Notes: generated from the letters alone by a model not told the origin. A stretch of DNA of 64,000 bases from Legionella erythra (GCF_001467615.1 NZ_LNYA01000034.1:225085-289084), one strand, 5' to 3'; positions 1-10,523 are shown, counted from the stretch's first letter. Translations and numbers: made by a program.

Positions 1-1
1 T

Positions 2-88
2 GCTAAAACAACTACCATTGAGGTCCAGTGTGATAAAGTGGTTTCATTGAAAAAATTAAAGGGAGATACTGAAGAGATCACTGATTAA
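2..88 (+). CDS. C-terminal fragment of an unrecognised protein
   Basis: An open frame enters from the left edge and ends at TAA 86-88, giving 28 residues (AKTTTIEVQCDKVVSLKKLK, then GDTEEITD). It looks like a genuine coding tail because the next 90 bases are non-coding and lead into a cold-shock remnant. No family can be named from so short a piece. Confidence 0.4.
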   Translation, partial: AKTTTIEVQCDKVVSLKKLKGDTEEITD

Positions 89-182
89 ATGGCCATGAGC
101 TATTCGATTAACCACTATTGGCATGGAGAGTAACGTCGCATGACACCATGTAATCCACTTAATTATAAGGAAATAAACAAAA

Positions 183-355
183 ATGACCAATAAAATTCGT
201 GGTAAAGTAAAGTGGTTTAATAAAGACAGGGGATTCGGTTTTATTGAAAGCAGTGGCAGAAAAAGCAAGCCTTGCAAGGCTTTGATATTGACATTGTCTA
301 CGTGGATACTTCTTCCTTCAATGATTGTGAGAAGCTGTTCCATAAAGTGATGTAA
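183..355 (+). pseudogene. Chimeric remnant: 5' end of a cold-shock gene joined to an internal piece of phaB
   Basis: From ATG 183 the frame reads a cold-shock N-terminus ([20 protein letters not shown], then IESSGRK) up to about 262. There the sequence switches, in a different frame, to a stretch encoding KQALQGFDIDIVYVDTSSFN DCEKL (263-337). This corresponds almost residue for residue to the acetoacetyl-CoA reductase PhaB encoded at 23319-24062. In that region a cold-shock gene also lies directly upstream of phaB, but on the minus strand. The left copy is therefore an inverted, internally deleted relic of the same csp-phaB pair. The leader before ATG 183 also resembles the leader of the right-hand csp gene. 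No functional product is expected. Confidence 0.75.
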
Positions 356-376
356 CAATAGAGGAACATCCTAGCA

Positions 377-382
377 TATAAT
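377..382 (+). promoter_or_regulatory. Candidate -10 box for the ATPase operon
   Basis: A perfect TATAAT sits 28 bases before the first atpD start codon. No convincing -35 hexamer is found at 16-18 bases upstream (a GTAACA lies 19 away). It is a weak prediction based on the -10 alone. Confidence 0.3.
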
Positions 383-400
383 ATCATGTGACACGAATAA

Positions 401-1810
<1,410 letters not shown>

Positions 1811-1818
1811 CGACTGAC

Positions 1819-2229
1819 ATGGAGCTTTTTACTATCCATCTTAAGAGTGCCACACAATATGAAACAAGGGATAGGGTAGTTAGTTTTGTTGGCGAAGACC
1901 ACTCTGGGCAATTTGGGATTTTAGCTCATCATGGCCGAATGATGACGTGTTTAAAATTTGGTTTGGCCTGGTTTCGTTATGAGAATGATGAGACTGAATA
2001 CTTAGCCTTACCAGGAGCGGTGGTTTATTTCATTGATAATCAATTGCATATCGCGACTAGACATTATGTACGCCATAAAGATTACCAAGCCATACAAATG
2101 GCGATAGAGGAAGAATTACATTGGGAAGAAAACAATCTATCACGTATCAAAGAAAGCTTACATCGTTTAGATGAAGAAATGTTAAAGCGTTTATGGGACT
2201 TAAAACGGCAGAATACCTATGGGATTTAA
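1819..2229 (+). CDS. atpC: N-ATPase F1 subunit epsilon
   Basis: 136 aa, matching the epsilon subunit in length and place. The N-terminal beta-sandwich contains the characteristic GQFGILAHHGRMMTCLKFGL segment, followed by a charged helical C-terminus. It links the rotor to F1 and can inhibit ATP hydrolysis. It overlaps atpQ by 11 bases, which suggests translational coupling. Confidence 0.9.
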   Translation: MELFTIHLKSATQYETRDRVVSFVGEDHSGQFGILAHHGRMMTCLKFGLAWFRYENDETEYLALPGAVVYFIDNQLHIATRHYVRHKDYQAIQMAIEEELHWEENNLSRIKESLHRLDEEMLKRLWDLKRQNTYGI

Positions 2230-2497
2230 AGATTCGAAAAAGGAGCTTGAACAACAAGTGAAACGGAATGTCCACAAAATCAATGAAGCAAAAAAGGGAA
2301 AATCTACTTTATTAGCCCAAACGGTTTACTTGGGTACTTTAGGCTTTGTTTTTGTTTTACCCATCATTGCAGGAGCCTATCTCGGGGTTTGGCTCGATGA
2401 AAAGATAAAAGGGTATTCCATTAGTTGGACCATCAATTTAATCATCGTCGGTGTGATTATTGGCGCCATTAACGTGTATCTTTTAATTAAGGATTAA
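2219..2497 (+). CDS. atpQ: AtpQ/AtpI-family membrane protein of the N-ATPase operon
   Basis: 92 aa with a charged N-terminus and two membrane helices (about residues 33-55 and 67-89) joined by a short GVWLDEKIKG loop, the signature of the AtpZ/AtpI family. In N-ATPase operons this position is called AtpQ and is thought to help c-ring assembly or divalent-cation supply. It overlaps the end of atpC. The atpR gene that normally follows in N-ATPase operons is absent: atpB begins 2 bases after this stop. Confidence 0.82.
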   Translation: MGFKDSKKELEQQVKRNVHKINEAKKGKSTLLAQTVYLGTLGFVFVLPIIAGAYLGVWLDEKIKGYSISWTINLIIVGVIIGAINVYLLIKD

Positions 2498-2499
2498 CT

Positions 2500-3192
2500 G
2501 TGGGAGAAGAAGGATTCTTAGCGCACTTCGCCTTTTCAATCGGTGGGCTACCCATCACACAGAGCGTATTGACCACGTGGTTCATTATGATGGCCTTATT
2601 CCTTTTGGCATGGAGTTCTACTCGAAAACACTCTCTCCTACAACCAAGCACTTATCAAGTCATTTGGGAGGGCGTTTTGAGCACCATGTATGATGCGATG
2701 AACGAAGTATTGCCTCAACACGTTGAACAGATATTTCCTTTTGTAGCCACCTTATGGATTTTTATCCTTGTTTCCAATTTAATCGGTGTTATTCCAGGTT
2801 TTTATTCACCAACGGCTGATTTATCTGTGACGGCGTCACTTGCGATGATTACTTTTTTATCGGTACACTGGTTTGGAATTCGTGCCGAAGGATGGCGAGA
2901 TTATTTGAAACATTTTATTAAGCCAACTCCTTTTTTGTTGCCTTTTCATTTGATAAGCGAAATATCTCGAACATTCGCATTGGCAGTCCGATTGTTTGGT
3001 AATATCATGAGCTTGCAATTAACCGCCTTGATTGTCCTCATGATTGCCGGATTTTTAGCCCCTATTCCAATCCTCATTTTACATATTATTGAAGCCATCA
3101 TCCAAGCTTATATTTTTGGCATGCTGGCTTTAATTTATATCGCCGGGGGCATTCAAGCTCATGAACTTAAAAGCCGAGGAGAATCGTTATGA
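2500..3192 (+). CDS. atpB: N-ATPase Fo subunit a
   Basis: 230 aa, GTG start 2 bases after atpQ. It is hydrophobic with about six membrane helices. It carries the essential arginine segment in FALAVRLFGNIMSLQL and the C-terminal helix motif IIEAIIQAYIFGML. Subunit a forms the ion half-channels next to the c-ring. Its stop overlaps the atpE start (ATGA). Confidence 0.92.
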   Translation: MGEEGFLAHFAFSIGGLPITQSVLTTWFIMMALFLLAWSSTRKHSLLQPSTYQVIWEGVLSTMYDAMNEVLPQHVEQIFPFVATLWIFILVSNLIGVIPGFYSPTADLSVTASLAMITFLSVHWFGIRAEGWRDYLKHFIKPTPFLLPFHLISEISRTFALAVRLFGNIMSLQLTALIVLMIAGFLAPIPILILHIIEAIIQAYIFGMLALIYIAGGIQAHELKSRGESL

Positions 3193-3464
3193 ATGACATG
3201 AGTTGGTTTAGTTTAGCGTCAACCGTTATTGCAGCAATAGCCATTGCCATAGGAACCATAGGACCGGCACTGGCCATGGGGCGCGCCATTAGTCACGCCC
3301 TGGATGCTTTAGCAAGGCAACCTGAGGCTGAAAAATCCATCACGAGAACCTTATTCATTGGTTTGGCCATGATCGAATCATTAGCCATTTATTGTTTGGT
3401 GATTGTTTTGATTATTCTCTTTAGAAATCCATTATTGTCTTATTTTGTAACGCAACAGGGATAA
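3189..3464 (+). CDS. atpE: N-ATPase Fo subunit c (rotor ring)
   Basis: 91 aa, a helical hairpin with the polar loop ARQPEA. The ion-binding carboxylate is in helix 2, in the segment GLAMIESLAIYCLV. Compared from memory with the sodium-type c subunit of Ilyobacter, the Glu-Ser pair and the distal Tyr are kept. The helix-1 glutamine position is Met (GPALAMGRA) and the Thr after Ser is Leu. The sodium ligand set therefore looks incomplete and proton coupling is possible. The start codon overlaps the atpB stop. Confidence 0.92.
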   Translation: MNDMSWFSLASTVIAAIAIAIGTIGPALAMGRAISHALDALARQPEAEKSITRTLFIGLAMIESLAIYCLVIVLIILFRNPLLSYFVTQQG

Positions 3465-3469
3465 AGCCA

Positions 3470-4213
3470 ATGGAACTCTCTTGGACCACTTTTTCATTAG
3501 AAATCATTAATTTTCTTATTCTCCTTTGGATTTTGAAACGCTTTCTTTATGCGCCAATACAAAAAACCATGTTAGAACGAAAAAAAAGGGTGCAAGAACA
3601 ATTAGCGAATGCTGCAACACTGCACGAGGAAGCAAAGCAATTGCAAACAACCTATGAAAATCGTCTTACCGATTGGCAACAAGAGAAAGCAACCCTGCAA
3701 AACGAGTGGCATGAGGCAATGGAACAATGGAAATTGGAAGAGAGGCTTCGCTTTGAAACACAATTGAGTCAAGAGAAAGAGCGGATTTTTTCCCATGAAA
3801 TGCAACGAGCCTCAACCATCATTGAAAACAATGCTAAAGAAGCATTCCTTTTGGCTGGGAAATTTGCTGAAAAGTTGTTAATACCTTTTGCTGATGCGCA
3901 TCTTGAAGAGAAAATCATCGAAAAAACCATTGAGGAGCTCCATCATTTCCCAGTGGAAAAGTGGCCATGGGGGAATATTATTTCTGAGGAAGAGACCGTT
4001 TCCATACAAAGTGCCTACCCCATCAAGGAACACCAAAAGCAGCGACTGCTACAAGCCATTGAACAATTAGTACCTCAAACACTTAAAATCCATTTTACGG
4101 AAAATCCAAAGCTTCTAGCCGGATTAACCCTTCAAATGGGTCCGATGTGTTTGCAAGCCAATCTTCGTGATGAATTAAAATTCTTTACAGAGACAAAAAA
4201 TGAACTGGCCTAA
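3470..4213 (+). CDS. atpF: N-ATPase Fo/F1 stator subunit b (long form)
   Basis: 247 aa, longer than an ordinary b subunit (about 156 aa), as is usual for N-ATPases, which lack a separate delta gene. One N-terminal membrane helix ([20 protein letters not shown]) is followed by a long charged coiled coil to about residue 110. The C-terminal domain, about residues 120-247, is thought to take over the delta role. It overlaps atpA by 14 bases. Confidence 0.87.
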   Translation: MELSWTTFSLEIINFLILLWILKRFLYAPIQKTMLERKKRVQEQLANAATLHEEAKQLQTTYENRLTDWQQEKATLQNEWHEAMEQWKLEERLRFETQLSQEKERIFSHEMQRASTIIENNAKEAFLLAGKFAEKLLIPFADAHLEEKIIEKTIEELHHFPVEKWPWGNIISEEETVSIQSAYPIKEHQKQRLLQAIEQLVPQTLKIHFTENPKLLAGLTLQMGPMCLQANLRDELKFFTETKNELA

Positions 4214-5672
4214 CACCCCTTCTTTTCTTGAGAAGCAACGACAACGCCTTGAGAACTATCAGTTTCAAGTCAAGATATCAGAACAGGGAGAGGTGGTTTC
4301 TGTGGGAGATGGCATTATCTGGATTAAGGGATTACCTGGAGCCGCTATCGATGAAATTCTTATTTCAGAGGATAATTGTTGTATCGCCATGGTGTTCCAT
4401 CTCACAGAAAACCTTGTAGGCGCCGTTATGTTGGTACAAACCAAAAAATTAAAGGCAGGCACTCCTATTTTTCCTCTAAAGCGAGTATTGAGTATTCCTG
4501 TAGGCGATAAACTGCTTGGACGAGTGATTGATCCATTAGGCAATCCCTTGGATGGTGGCGAGATTCCTCCGTGTGATGAACAAGGATTACTTGATAGGTT
4601 GTCGCCACCTATTATTCACCGCGACTTTGTCAGTCGTCCCTTTTATACGGGCAATAAGATTATTGATAATTTAATTCCTATTGGCAAAGGGCAGAGGGAA
4701 TTAATTATTGGCGACAATGGGCTTGGTAAAAGTTCTCTGGCCATTGATATTGTGATGAATCAAAAAGATAAACAGGTGTATTGTGTCTATGTGTTGATTG
4801 GACAAAAGCGTTCCACAGTGAGCACTACCATTCAATTATTAAAAAAAGCCAATGCATTGGACTACACAACTGTTGTGGTGGCCCTTGCAACGGCATTACC
4901 TGGATTACTTTATCTGGCCCCTTTTGCAGGGTGCGCCATTGCCGAACACTGGATGAAAAAAGGCTTGGATACCCTGGTGGTCTATGATGATTTGAGTGCC
5001 CATGCCAATAGTTACCGTGAGCTTTCCCTTTTACTGCGTAGACCACCTGGACGTGAAGCGTTTCCTGCTGACATTTTTTATCTGCATTCTCGTTTATTAG
5101 AGCGCTCAACCTGTCTTTCCCCTGCTATGGGAGGCGGCAGTATGACTGCGTTGCCTATTATCGAAACCAAAGAAGGTGACATTGCGACTTATATCCCTAC
5201 GAATCTTATCTCAATCACCGATGGACAAATCTTTTTTGATGAATCATTATTCTCTTCTGGATTTCTTCCAGCCATTGATATCACCAAATCGGTCTCACGA
5301 GTCGGTGGTAAAGCTCAGCATTTGCAAATTAAAAAAGAAGCCAGTCGAATGAAACTGGATTACATGCAATTTCTTGATTTGGAAATGTTCACTCGCTTTG
5401 GGGCAAGGCTGGATGCCAAAATGCAAAAACAAATTCAAAAAGGGCGAATTTTAAGAGAAATTCTGAAACAAGAACGATTTTCACCACTACCTATTGAATT
5501 TCAACTCGCATGGCTTGTTGCTTACAATGAGGGTTTCTTTGACGAATTGAATATAGAAGACATCCCCAAAAACCTCAAAAAAATAGAAGAAGAAATAAAA
5601 CAGAGCAATTGGTCATTGGGCAGCACCCGAGAACAATGGAAAAAGGCTATAAAAGAATGGCTAATGGCATAG
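4200..5672 (+). CDS. atpA: N-ATPase F1 subunit alpha
   Basis: 490 aa. The P-loop is [10 protein letters not shown], where GDRQTGKT is common. The arginine-finger segment [10 protein letters not shown] is intact. This is the non-catalytic nucleotide-binding subunit of F1. ATG 4200 lies inside the end of atpF, giving a 14-base overlap that supports coupled translation. Confidence 0.93.
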   Translation: MNWPNTPSFLEKQRQRLENYQFQVKISEQGEVVSVGDGIIWIKGLPGAAIDEILISEDNCCIAMVFHLTENLVGAVMLVQTKKLKAGTPIFPLKRVLSIPVGDKLLGRVIDPLGNPLDGGEIPPCDEQGLLDRLSPPIIHRDFVSRPFYTGNKIIDNLIPIGKGQRELIIGDNGLGKSSLAIDIVMNQKDKQVYCVYVLIGQKRSTVSTTIQLLKKANALDYTTVVVALATALPGLLYLAPFAGCAIAEHWMKKGLDTLVVYDDLSAHANSYRELSLLLRRPPGREAFPADIFYLHSRLLERSTCLSPAMGGGSMTALPIIETKEGDIATYIPTNLISITDGQIFFDESLFSSGFLPAIDITKSVSRVGGKAQHLQIKKEASRMKLDYMQFLDLEMFTRFGARLDAKMQKQIQKGRILREILKQERFSPLPIEFQLAWLVAYNEGFFDELNIEDIPKNLKKIEEEIKQSNWSLGSTREQWKKAIKEWLMA

Positions 5673-5734
5673 AACTGACTCATTATCCATTCCAAAGTAA
5701 AGTAATGAGTATCATTTACCACTTGGATGGTTTT

Positions 5735-6604
5735 ATGACTAAGCGAACGAAACTGAAAGAACACCTTCATACCTTAGAGGAAATTGGCAACATCATGACG
5801 GCCATGAAAAATCTTTCTTTAATTGAAATTGGCAAAATCACCAAATTTCTTTTCATGCAAGACAATGTCATTAGAACAATTCATGAGGCGAGCAGTGATT
5901 TTTTAAGTTTCTATCCTATTTCCCTCATAAATCAACAAGGGAATCACCCGTTAATTTCTATTCTTATCGGCTCAGAACGAGGCTTTTGTGGCCCTTTTAA
6001 CGATAATTTAATTCATCAGCTGGATGCTCTCAAAAAGCAAAATTCTGAATTGGAGCCAGTACTCATTCTTGTAGGAAATAAACTGACGCTAAAAATGGCT
6101 AATGATCCTCGTGTCATGGCAACAATAGAGGGACCCAATGCTATTGAAGAAATTCCAGCCGTGATTTTAAATTTATTACAAACGTTAGAAAAAGTCTTAT
6201 TACAAAGACATAGGACATTACATTCTTTGCATTGGAATGTTCTCTTCAATGAGGAAGAGCGAAATCAAATTCAAGTAAAAACCTGGCGACCCTTTGAAGA
6301 ATTTGATCCAAGTCTTGTGAATCATTTTTCTATACCACCCATTTTAAATTTACCCCAAGACCAGTTTTTCTCTGACTTGGTAGAACATTATTTACTTGCC
6401 ATGTGTTATTCGATTTTTTATCAATCGTTTTTTGCGGAGAATCATCAAAGACTTTTTCATTTAAACCAGGCATTAGATCGCCTAGAAAATAAAAAAAATT
6501 CATTAAACAATCGTCTCAATTTACTGCGCCAAGAAGAAATTACTGAAGAAATTCAGAATATTTTGCAAAGCGCGGAAGCGATTATTGGCCAGGAACTCAC
6601 TTAA
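5735..6604 (+). CDS. atpG: N-ATPase F1 subunit gamma
   Basis: The central shaft subunit, 289 aa from ATG 5735. The canonical gamma N-terminal helix is recognisable in MTKRTKLKEHLHTLEEIGNI followed by MTAMKNLSLIEIGKI, and the conserved SERGFCGPFNDNL segment is present. The frame is open from 5609, but the extra residues overlap atpA and do not resemble gamma. An alternative start is ATG 5705. A 62-base gap separates it from atpA. It ends the operon. Confidence 0.85.
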   Translation: MTKRTKLKEHLHTLEEIGNIMTAMKNLSLIEIGKITKFLFMQDNVIRTIHEASSDFLSFYPISLINQQGNHPLISILIGSERGFCGPFNDNLIHQLDALKKQNSELEPVLILVGNKLTLKMANDPRVMATIEGPNAIEEIPAVILNLLQTLEKVLLQRHRTLHSLHWNVLFNEEERNQIQVKTWRPFEEFDPSLVNHFSIPPILNLPQDQFFSDLVEHYLLAMCYSIFYQSFFAENHQRLFHLNQALDRLENKKNSLNNRLNLLRQEEITEEIQNILQSAEAIIGQELT

Positions 6605-6626
6605 AAATACGAGGTAAACAAGTAAC

Positions 6627-6654
6627 ACCGCCTCTTTATGAGGTCGTTTTCTTA
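6627..6654 (+). terminator. Weak terminator after the ATPase operon
   Basis: A short CCTC-tttat-GAGG stem is followed by TCGTTTTCTT, 23 bases after the atpG stop. The stem is only four strong pairs, so this is a tentative call. Confidence 0.35.
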
Positions 6655-6943
6655 TACAGGTTACAGACGACTATTAGTTTCAACTGCCCTAGTTTCGTTT
6701 CTCCACGACATAAAGCCTTATATTTTTCCTGGCCCGAAATCGCGATGAGTTCGAGAGCGATTTGGTTGAGTTTGGCTAATCAATGGAATTAATTACTACA
6801 TGAATTCATAGTCATCCCTTTTGAGTCATTGGAAATTTGTTACAGAATATGGGATAAACTAATATTAGATTGGAAAACAATAATTTCAGTTCAAAATACA
6901 GAATGTCTTTTAGCGAATAAGAAAGACTTTCTTGAGGACTGTT

Positions 6944-6980
6944 TCACTTAAACCATTTCATGAATTGACATTTTAAGTGA
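6944..6980 (+). promoter_or_regulatory. Inverted repeat in the leader of the redox operon
   Basis: TCACTTAAA (6944-6952) and TTTAAGTGA (6972-6980) are perfect inverted arms of 9 bases separated by 19 bases. They end five bases before the GGAGGAAGAGG ribosome-binding site of the next gene. It may be an operator or a leader hairpin that controls translation. Confidence 0.4.
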
Positions 6981-6996
6981 GCTTTGGAGGAAGAGG

Positions 6997-8874
6997 ATGC
7001 CGTTTCAATACATTAAAAAAGGATTTGCTCCGCTTCGATTTTTTCAAAAAGGGTTAGTTTATTGCATGTTGGCGGTGACCTTTCTTACTTTTGCACAACC
7101 CTCAACGGAAGAGCATGCCGCACATCATCAAGGAGGAAAAGAGAAAGAAGGCGGAGGAATGAGTGGCATGATGAAAAACATAGGTACTCCCTCTCAGGAG
7201 CTTTACCCCTCTTTGATGAATTTACCCACACTATCCCCAGAAAAACGCATTGCAATTCAACAAATGGCACACCAACGCATAACATCGGGTATTGCGCTCA
7301 TGAAAGGTGGACTTGGCGATCTGGTGTTGGCGTCTCGCAATAACGATTACTCTAACATGCAGAATGCTCTAGAGAAATTACGTGAAGGGATTGCCCAATA
7401 TGAAAGTGGGCTGGCAGCACTTCGTGCGCTTGCTGAGGGAAAAAATCCGCACTACATCGCATTACAGTGGTTTAAACGGGAAATGAATCTCCTTCCAAGT
7501 GCTCCTCAAGCCAATCATATCTTAGGTGGTCCTTTTTTTCATTTAACGATTATAGGCCTATTTATCCTGTTTTTTTTAGTCATGATTTGGATGTATTTTT
7601 TCAAAATGAAAAGGTCCGCTGCATTGCTTGATCGTTTAATAAGACAAAATACGTCTACTTCTTCGGACGCATCACACCCCTCTGCAAAAGCAGCTGAACC
7701 AACATCTTCATTAGCATCAGTTGAATCCAACGGCACAACTCAAATTTCTGAAGCACCGTCGGAAACCGCATCAACCTCCCCTCCTAAATGTCTCATTCCT
7801 AAATTTCCAGTCATGAGATCATTAACCGAACCGGAAGAGAAGTGGGAAGGAAAACTCCGCGTTTGTCGTATTTTTCAAGAAGCCCCAGGAATAAGAACAT
7901 TTCATTTGGCGTCACAACATCAGGTGGCTTTACCATTTACCTATTATCCTGGCCAGTTCATTACGCTCACCGCAGTGATTAATGATAAAACAGTAAGGCG
8001 CAGTTATACCATGGCCTCGACACCGACCCAATTACATTATTGTGCCATCACGGTAAAGCGAGAAGAACAAGGCTTGTTTTCTCGTTATTTGCATGATGAA
8101 ATTAAGGAAGGCGATCTTCTTGATGTGATGGGGCCCAATGGTAAATTTACTTTTACTGGCGAAGAAGCAAAAAGCATCGTACTGATTTGTGGAGGGGTTG
8201 GCATTACTCCGATGATGGGTATCATACGCTATCTTACTGATATTGGGTGGCACAATGAGATTTATTTGCTTTACTGTTGTCGCACAACCGTTGATTTTAT
8301 CTTTCGCGAAGAATTAGAACATCTTCAGGAAAGATACCCTAATCTCCATGTTTATGCTTCGATGCTGCGTTCAGAGGGAACCATTTGGATGGGCTTACAA
8401 GGTATGTTTACCAAGAATATCATCAGCTATCTTGTCCCCGACATTGCCTCTCGTCGTATTCATGTTTGTGGTCCTCCTGCCATGATGGACGCGGTACTGG
8501 ATATCTTGAAAGAACTTAACGTACCAAACGACTTGATTGTAACGGAAGCGTTTGGGCCGGAAAGAAAACCTGAAATAACACAGGCAGACTTTGACTTCAT
8601 CAAAGCAGATGCTCGTGCGATGGTTTCTTTTAGAAAATCCAACAAAACAGTTCCGATTTTGCCAAACCACACACTACTTGAAATAGCCGAAGCAAACAGT
8701 ATTGCTATTGATAATGCCTGTAGAACTGGTCAATGCGGATTATGTAAAGTGACATTGCTGTCAGGAGAGGTGACCATGGCTTGTGAAGATGCCCTTTCAA
8801 AGGAAGACAAACAACAGGGGCTTATCTTGGCCTGTCAGGCAAAAGCCACCCAAAATATTGAGGTGGATGCTTAA
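6997..8874 (+). CDS. Membrane-anchored FAD/NAD(P)H oxidoreductase with C-terminal 2Fe-2S ferredoxin domain
   Basis: 625 aa, strong GGAGG site. Order of parts: a signal or membrane segment (about 18-33), a His/Gly/Met-rich stretch, a helical domain (about 60-170), a membrane helix (about 184-205), a Ser/Thr/Ala-rich linker, a ferredoxin-reductase fold (about 280-520) with FAD motif RRSYTMAS and NAD motif CGGVGITPMMG, and a plant-type 2Fe-2S domain with CRTGQCGLC and a distant fourth cysteine. It probably passes electrons from NAD(P)H to the next two genes (b-type membrane protein and multihaem cytochrome), which overlap it. The reaction partner is inferred from context only. Confidence 0.85.
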   Translation: MPFQYIKKGFAPLRFFQKGLVYCMLAVTFLTFAQPSTEEHAAHHQGGKEKEGGGMSGMMKNIGTPSQELYPSLMNLPTLSPEKRIAIQQMAHQRITSGIALMKGGLGDLVLASRNNDYSNMQNALEKLREGIAQYESGLAALRALAEGKNPHYIALQWFKREMNLLPSAPQANHILGGPFFHLTIIGLFILFFLVMIWMYFFKMKRSAALLDRLIRQNTSTSSDASHPSAKAAEPTSSLASVESNGTTQISEAPSETASTSPPKCLIPKFPVMRSLTEPEEKWEGKLRVCRIFQEAPGIRTFHLASQHQVALPFTYYPGQFITLTAVINDKTVRRSYTMASTPTQLHYCAITVKREEQGLFSRYLHDEIKEGDLLDVMGPNGKFTFTGEEAKSIVLICGGVGITPMMGIIRYLTDIGWHNEIYLLYCCRTTVDFIFREELEHLQERYPNLHVYASMLRSEGTIWMGLQGMFTKNIISYLVPDIASRRIHVCGPPAMMDAVLDILKELNVPNDLIVTEAFGPERKPEITQADFDFIKADARAMVSFRKSNKTVPILPNHTLLEIAEANSIAIDNACRTGQCGLCKVTLLSGEVTMACEDALSKEDKQQGLILACQAKATQNIEVDA

Positions 8875-9635
8875 TGAACGCGCCAGGACGTATGATGGTT
8901 TTAGGCTTGGTATTGTTAATGCTTATCACGTGGCTAGGCTTTACAGTCCATGTGTCTCCTCGATTTGCAGGGAGTTTTTGGGGTGGGGTTTTTGGCGTTA
9001 GTGGCTCAATATTGATGCTGATTCCACTATTCTATGTCTTTATTAAGCGCATTTCATTTTTGAAGAATTGGGTAACGCAGTATGTCTCCATGAATACCCT
9101 GTTGTCCTGGCATATTTACACAGGCATTATTGGTTCTATTTTAGTCTTGATTCATACAGGGCATAAATTCAATGGCGCTCTGGGTATAGCCCTTACTGCA
9201 ATGACACTCATCGTCACTATCAGTGGTTTTATTGGTCGTTATCTCATGGGCTTTATTACTCATGAAATAGATGAAAAAAAGGCCATACTGATGGGATTGC
9301 AAAGGCAATATCAAATCGTTGCCCAAGAATTGAAATCGAGCACATACTCCAATCAGAAAATCGGGAAATTAAGTCTTATGAGAGCGCGCTTCCTTCTATG
9401 GTTGCTTGAAGACACCGTATTTGATAGTCATTTAATAAAATCTTCAGAGGTACGTGCTTTGTCTTTAGCAGAAACCATATCTGAGCTTGAATACGCCATC
9501 CGTTTTCATGAGCACTTCAAACGCGTATTTCAAAAATGGTTAACGTTTCACATTATTACAGCACTGGCATTGTATGTTCTGCTGGGTCTACACGTGTGGT
9601 CCGGAATTTATTTTGGATTAAGGTGGTTTCGATGA
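8874..9635 (+). CDS. Ferric-reductase-like / b-type haem membrane protein
   Basis: 253 aa with about five membrane helices. Paired histidines lie in helices at LSWHIYTG, LIHTGHKF, FHIITALALY and LLGLHVWSG, spaced as in cytochrome b or ferric-reductase-like haem domains. A cytoplasmic charged segment (about 125-210) interrupts the helices. Its start shares a base with the stop of the upstream reductase, and its stop overlaps the cytochrome start. It is therefore the likely transmembrane electron conduit of the module. The exact substrate is unknown. Confidence 0.75.
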   Translation: MNAPGRMMVLGLVLLMLITWLGFTVHVSPRFAGSFWGGVFGVSGSILMLIPLFYVFIKRISFLKNWVTQYVSMNTLLSWHIYTGIIGSILVLIHTGHKFNGALGIALTAMTLIVTISGFIGRYLMGFITHEIDEKKAILMGLQRQYQIVAQELKSSTYSNQKIGKLSLMRARFLLWLLEDTVFDSHLIKSSEVRALSLAETISELEYAIRFHEHFKRVFQKWLTFHIITALALYVLLGLHVWSGIYFGLRWFR

Positions 9636-10453
9636 AGCTTAGCTGGGCTACACTGGTTGCCCTTATTGTTTTAGCGACGCTGTCTTTTGTCGCCTATTAT
9701 ACGTCTTATCATGGGGATGAGAGCAGCAGCTTGACTAGCGTGACAGAGTGGCAAAGAATGGCTAGTCCCGGAGAGCTTTCCAAGGCTCACTCTTTTCTTA
9801 GTCACAACTGTAATGCGTGTCATACTCCAGTAAAAGGGGTTGAGGCAGTAAACTGTATTGCATGCCACGCCAACAACGAGTCTCTTTTAAAACGCCAACC
9901 CACCTCATTTCATGCCAACATTGGCAGTTGTGTCGAGTGTCATACAGAACATCAGGGTAGCAAGACACGCATAACTCACATGGATCATAATGCGCTGGTT
10001 TCGTTAGGACTTCAGCAAATCCAATTTTTTTCAAACTCAGATGATGAAGAAGAACGATTGATTATTGAACAGGTTACGCTCTTTCTAGAGCAGAATGAAT
10101 CCAAAAAGCCAACGTTACTGGCAAACCCCCATTTATCGACTCAAGAACTTACTTTACGGTGTGCCTCTTGCCATCAAAACAAAGACAAGCACTTTAAATT
10201 ATTTGGTGACGATTGTTCTGCTTGCCACGAAACGGCTCATTGGAGCATTCCTGAGTTTAGACACCCTTCCCCTCGCTCAATGGATTGTGCTCAATGCCAT
10301 CAAGCCCCACCAAGCCATTATATGGAGCATTTTCATATGATCTCAAAAGTGGTTGCTGGCAAGCCACATGCTCGTGTTGATCAATGTTTTCTTTGTCATC
10401 AAACCACTTTGTGGACTGATATTAAAGGCGTTGGGTTTTATAAGCATCATTGA
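9632..10453 (+). CDS. Seven-haem c-type cytochrome
   Basis: 273 aa from ATG 9632 (the frame is open further upstream, but only over the preceding gene). One N-terminal membrane anchor (LSWATLVALIVLATLSFVAY) is followed by seven CxxCH motifs: CNACH, CIACH, CVECH, CASCH, CSACH, CAQCH and CFLCH, with additional His residues for axial ligation. It is periplasmic and membrane-tethered. ATGA overlap with the b-type gene indicates one operon. It probably accepts or donates electrons across the periplasm. Confidence 0.87.
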   Translation: MKLSWATLVALIVLATLSFVAYYTSYHGDESSSLTSVTEWQRMASPGELSKAHSFLSHNCNACHTPVKGVEAVNCIACHANNESLLKRQPTSFHANIGSCVECHTEHQGSKTRITHMDHNALVSLGLQQIQFFSNSDDEEERLIIEQVTLFLEQNESKKPTLLANPHLSTQELTLRCASCHQNKDKHFKLFGDDCSACHETAHWSIPEFRHPSPRSMDCAQCHQAPPSHYMEHFHMISKVVAGKPHARVDQCFLCHQTTLWTDIKGVGFYKHH

Positions 10454-10523
10454 TGGGTATAGGCTTAAAGTTCTAATGCAGTTAATTCACTGAAATTCAA
10501 CCAGGATAATTTTCTTTGTAGAA

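Larger units (their letters stand above)
6605..6996. other. Intergenic region with possible gene remnant
   Basis: 392 bases without a complete gene. On the minus strand, about 6655-6776 reads open as AKLNQIALELIAISGQEKYK and about 20 further residues, preceded in frame by stops and lacking a start. LNQIA is a phrase seen in plasmid mobilisation proteins, so this could be a decayed mobility gene, but the match is too short to assert. The right part holds an inverted repeat described separately. Confidence 0.35.

Noticed and set aside
66-90. CTGAAGAG near the left edge resembling the start of a hammerhead core
   Set aside because: No stem II plus GAAA follows, and the bases belong to the end of an open reading frame.
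5609-5734. Upstream extension of atpG
   Set aside because: The extra 42 codons overlap atpA and do not match the gamma subunit, whose conserved helix begins at 5735.
6965-6970. Perfect TTGACA before the redox operon
   Set aside because: No -10 box fits before the ribosome-binding site at 6985, and the bases fall in the loop of an inverted repeat.
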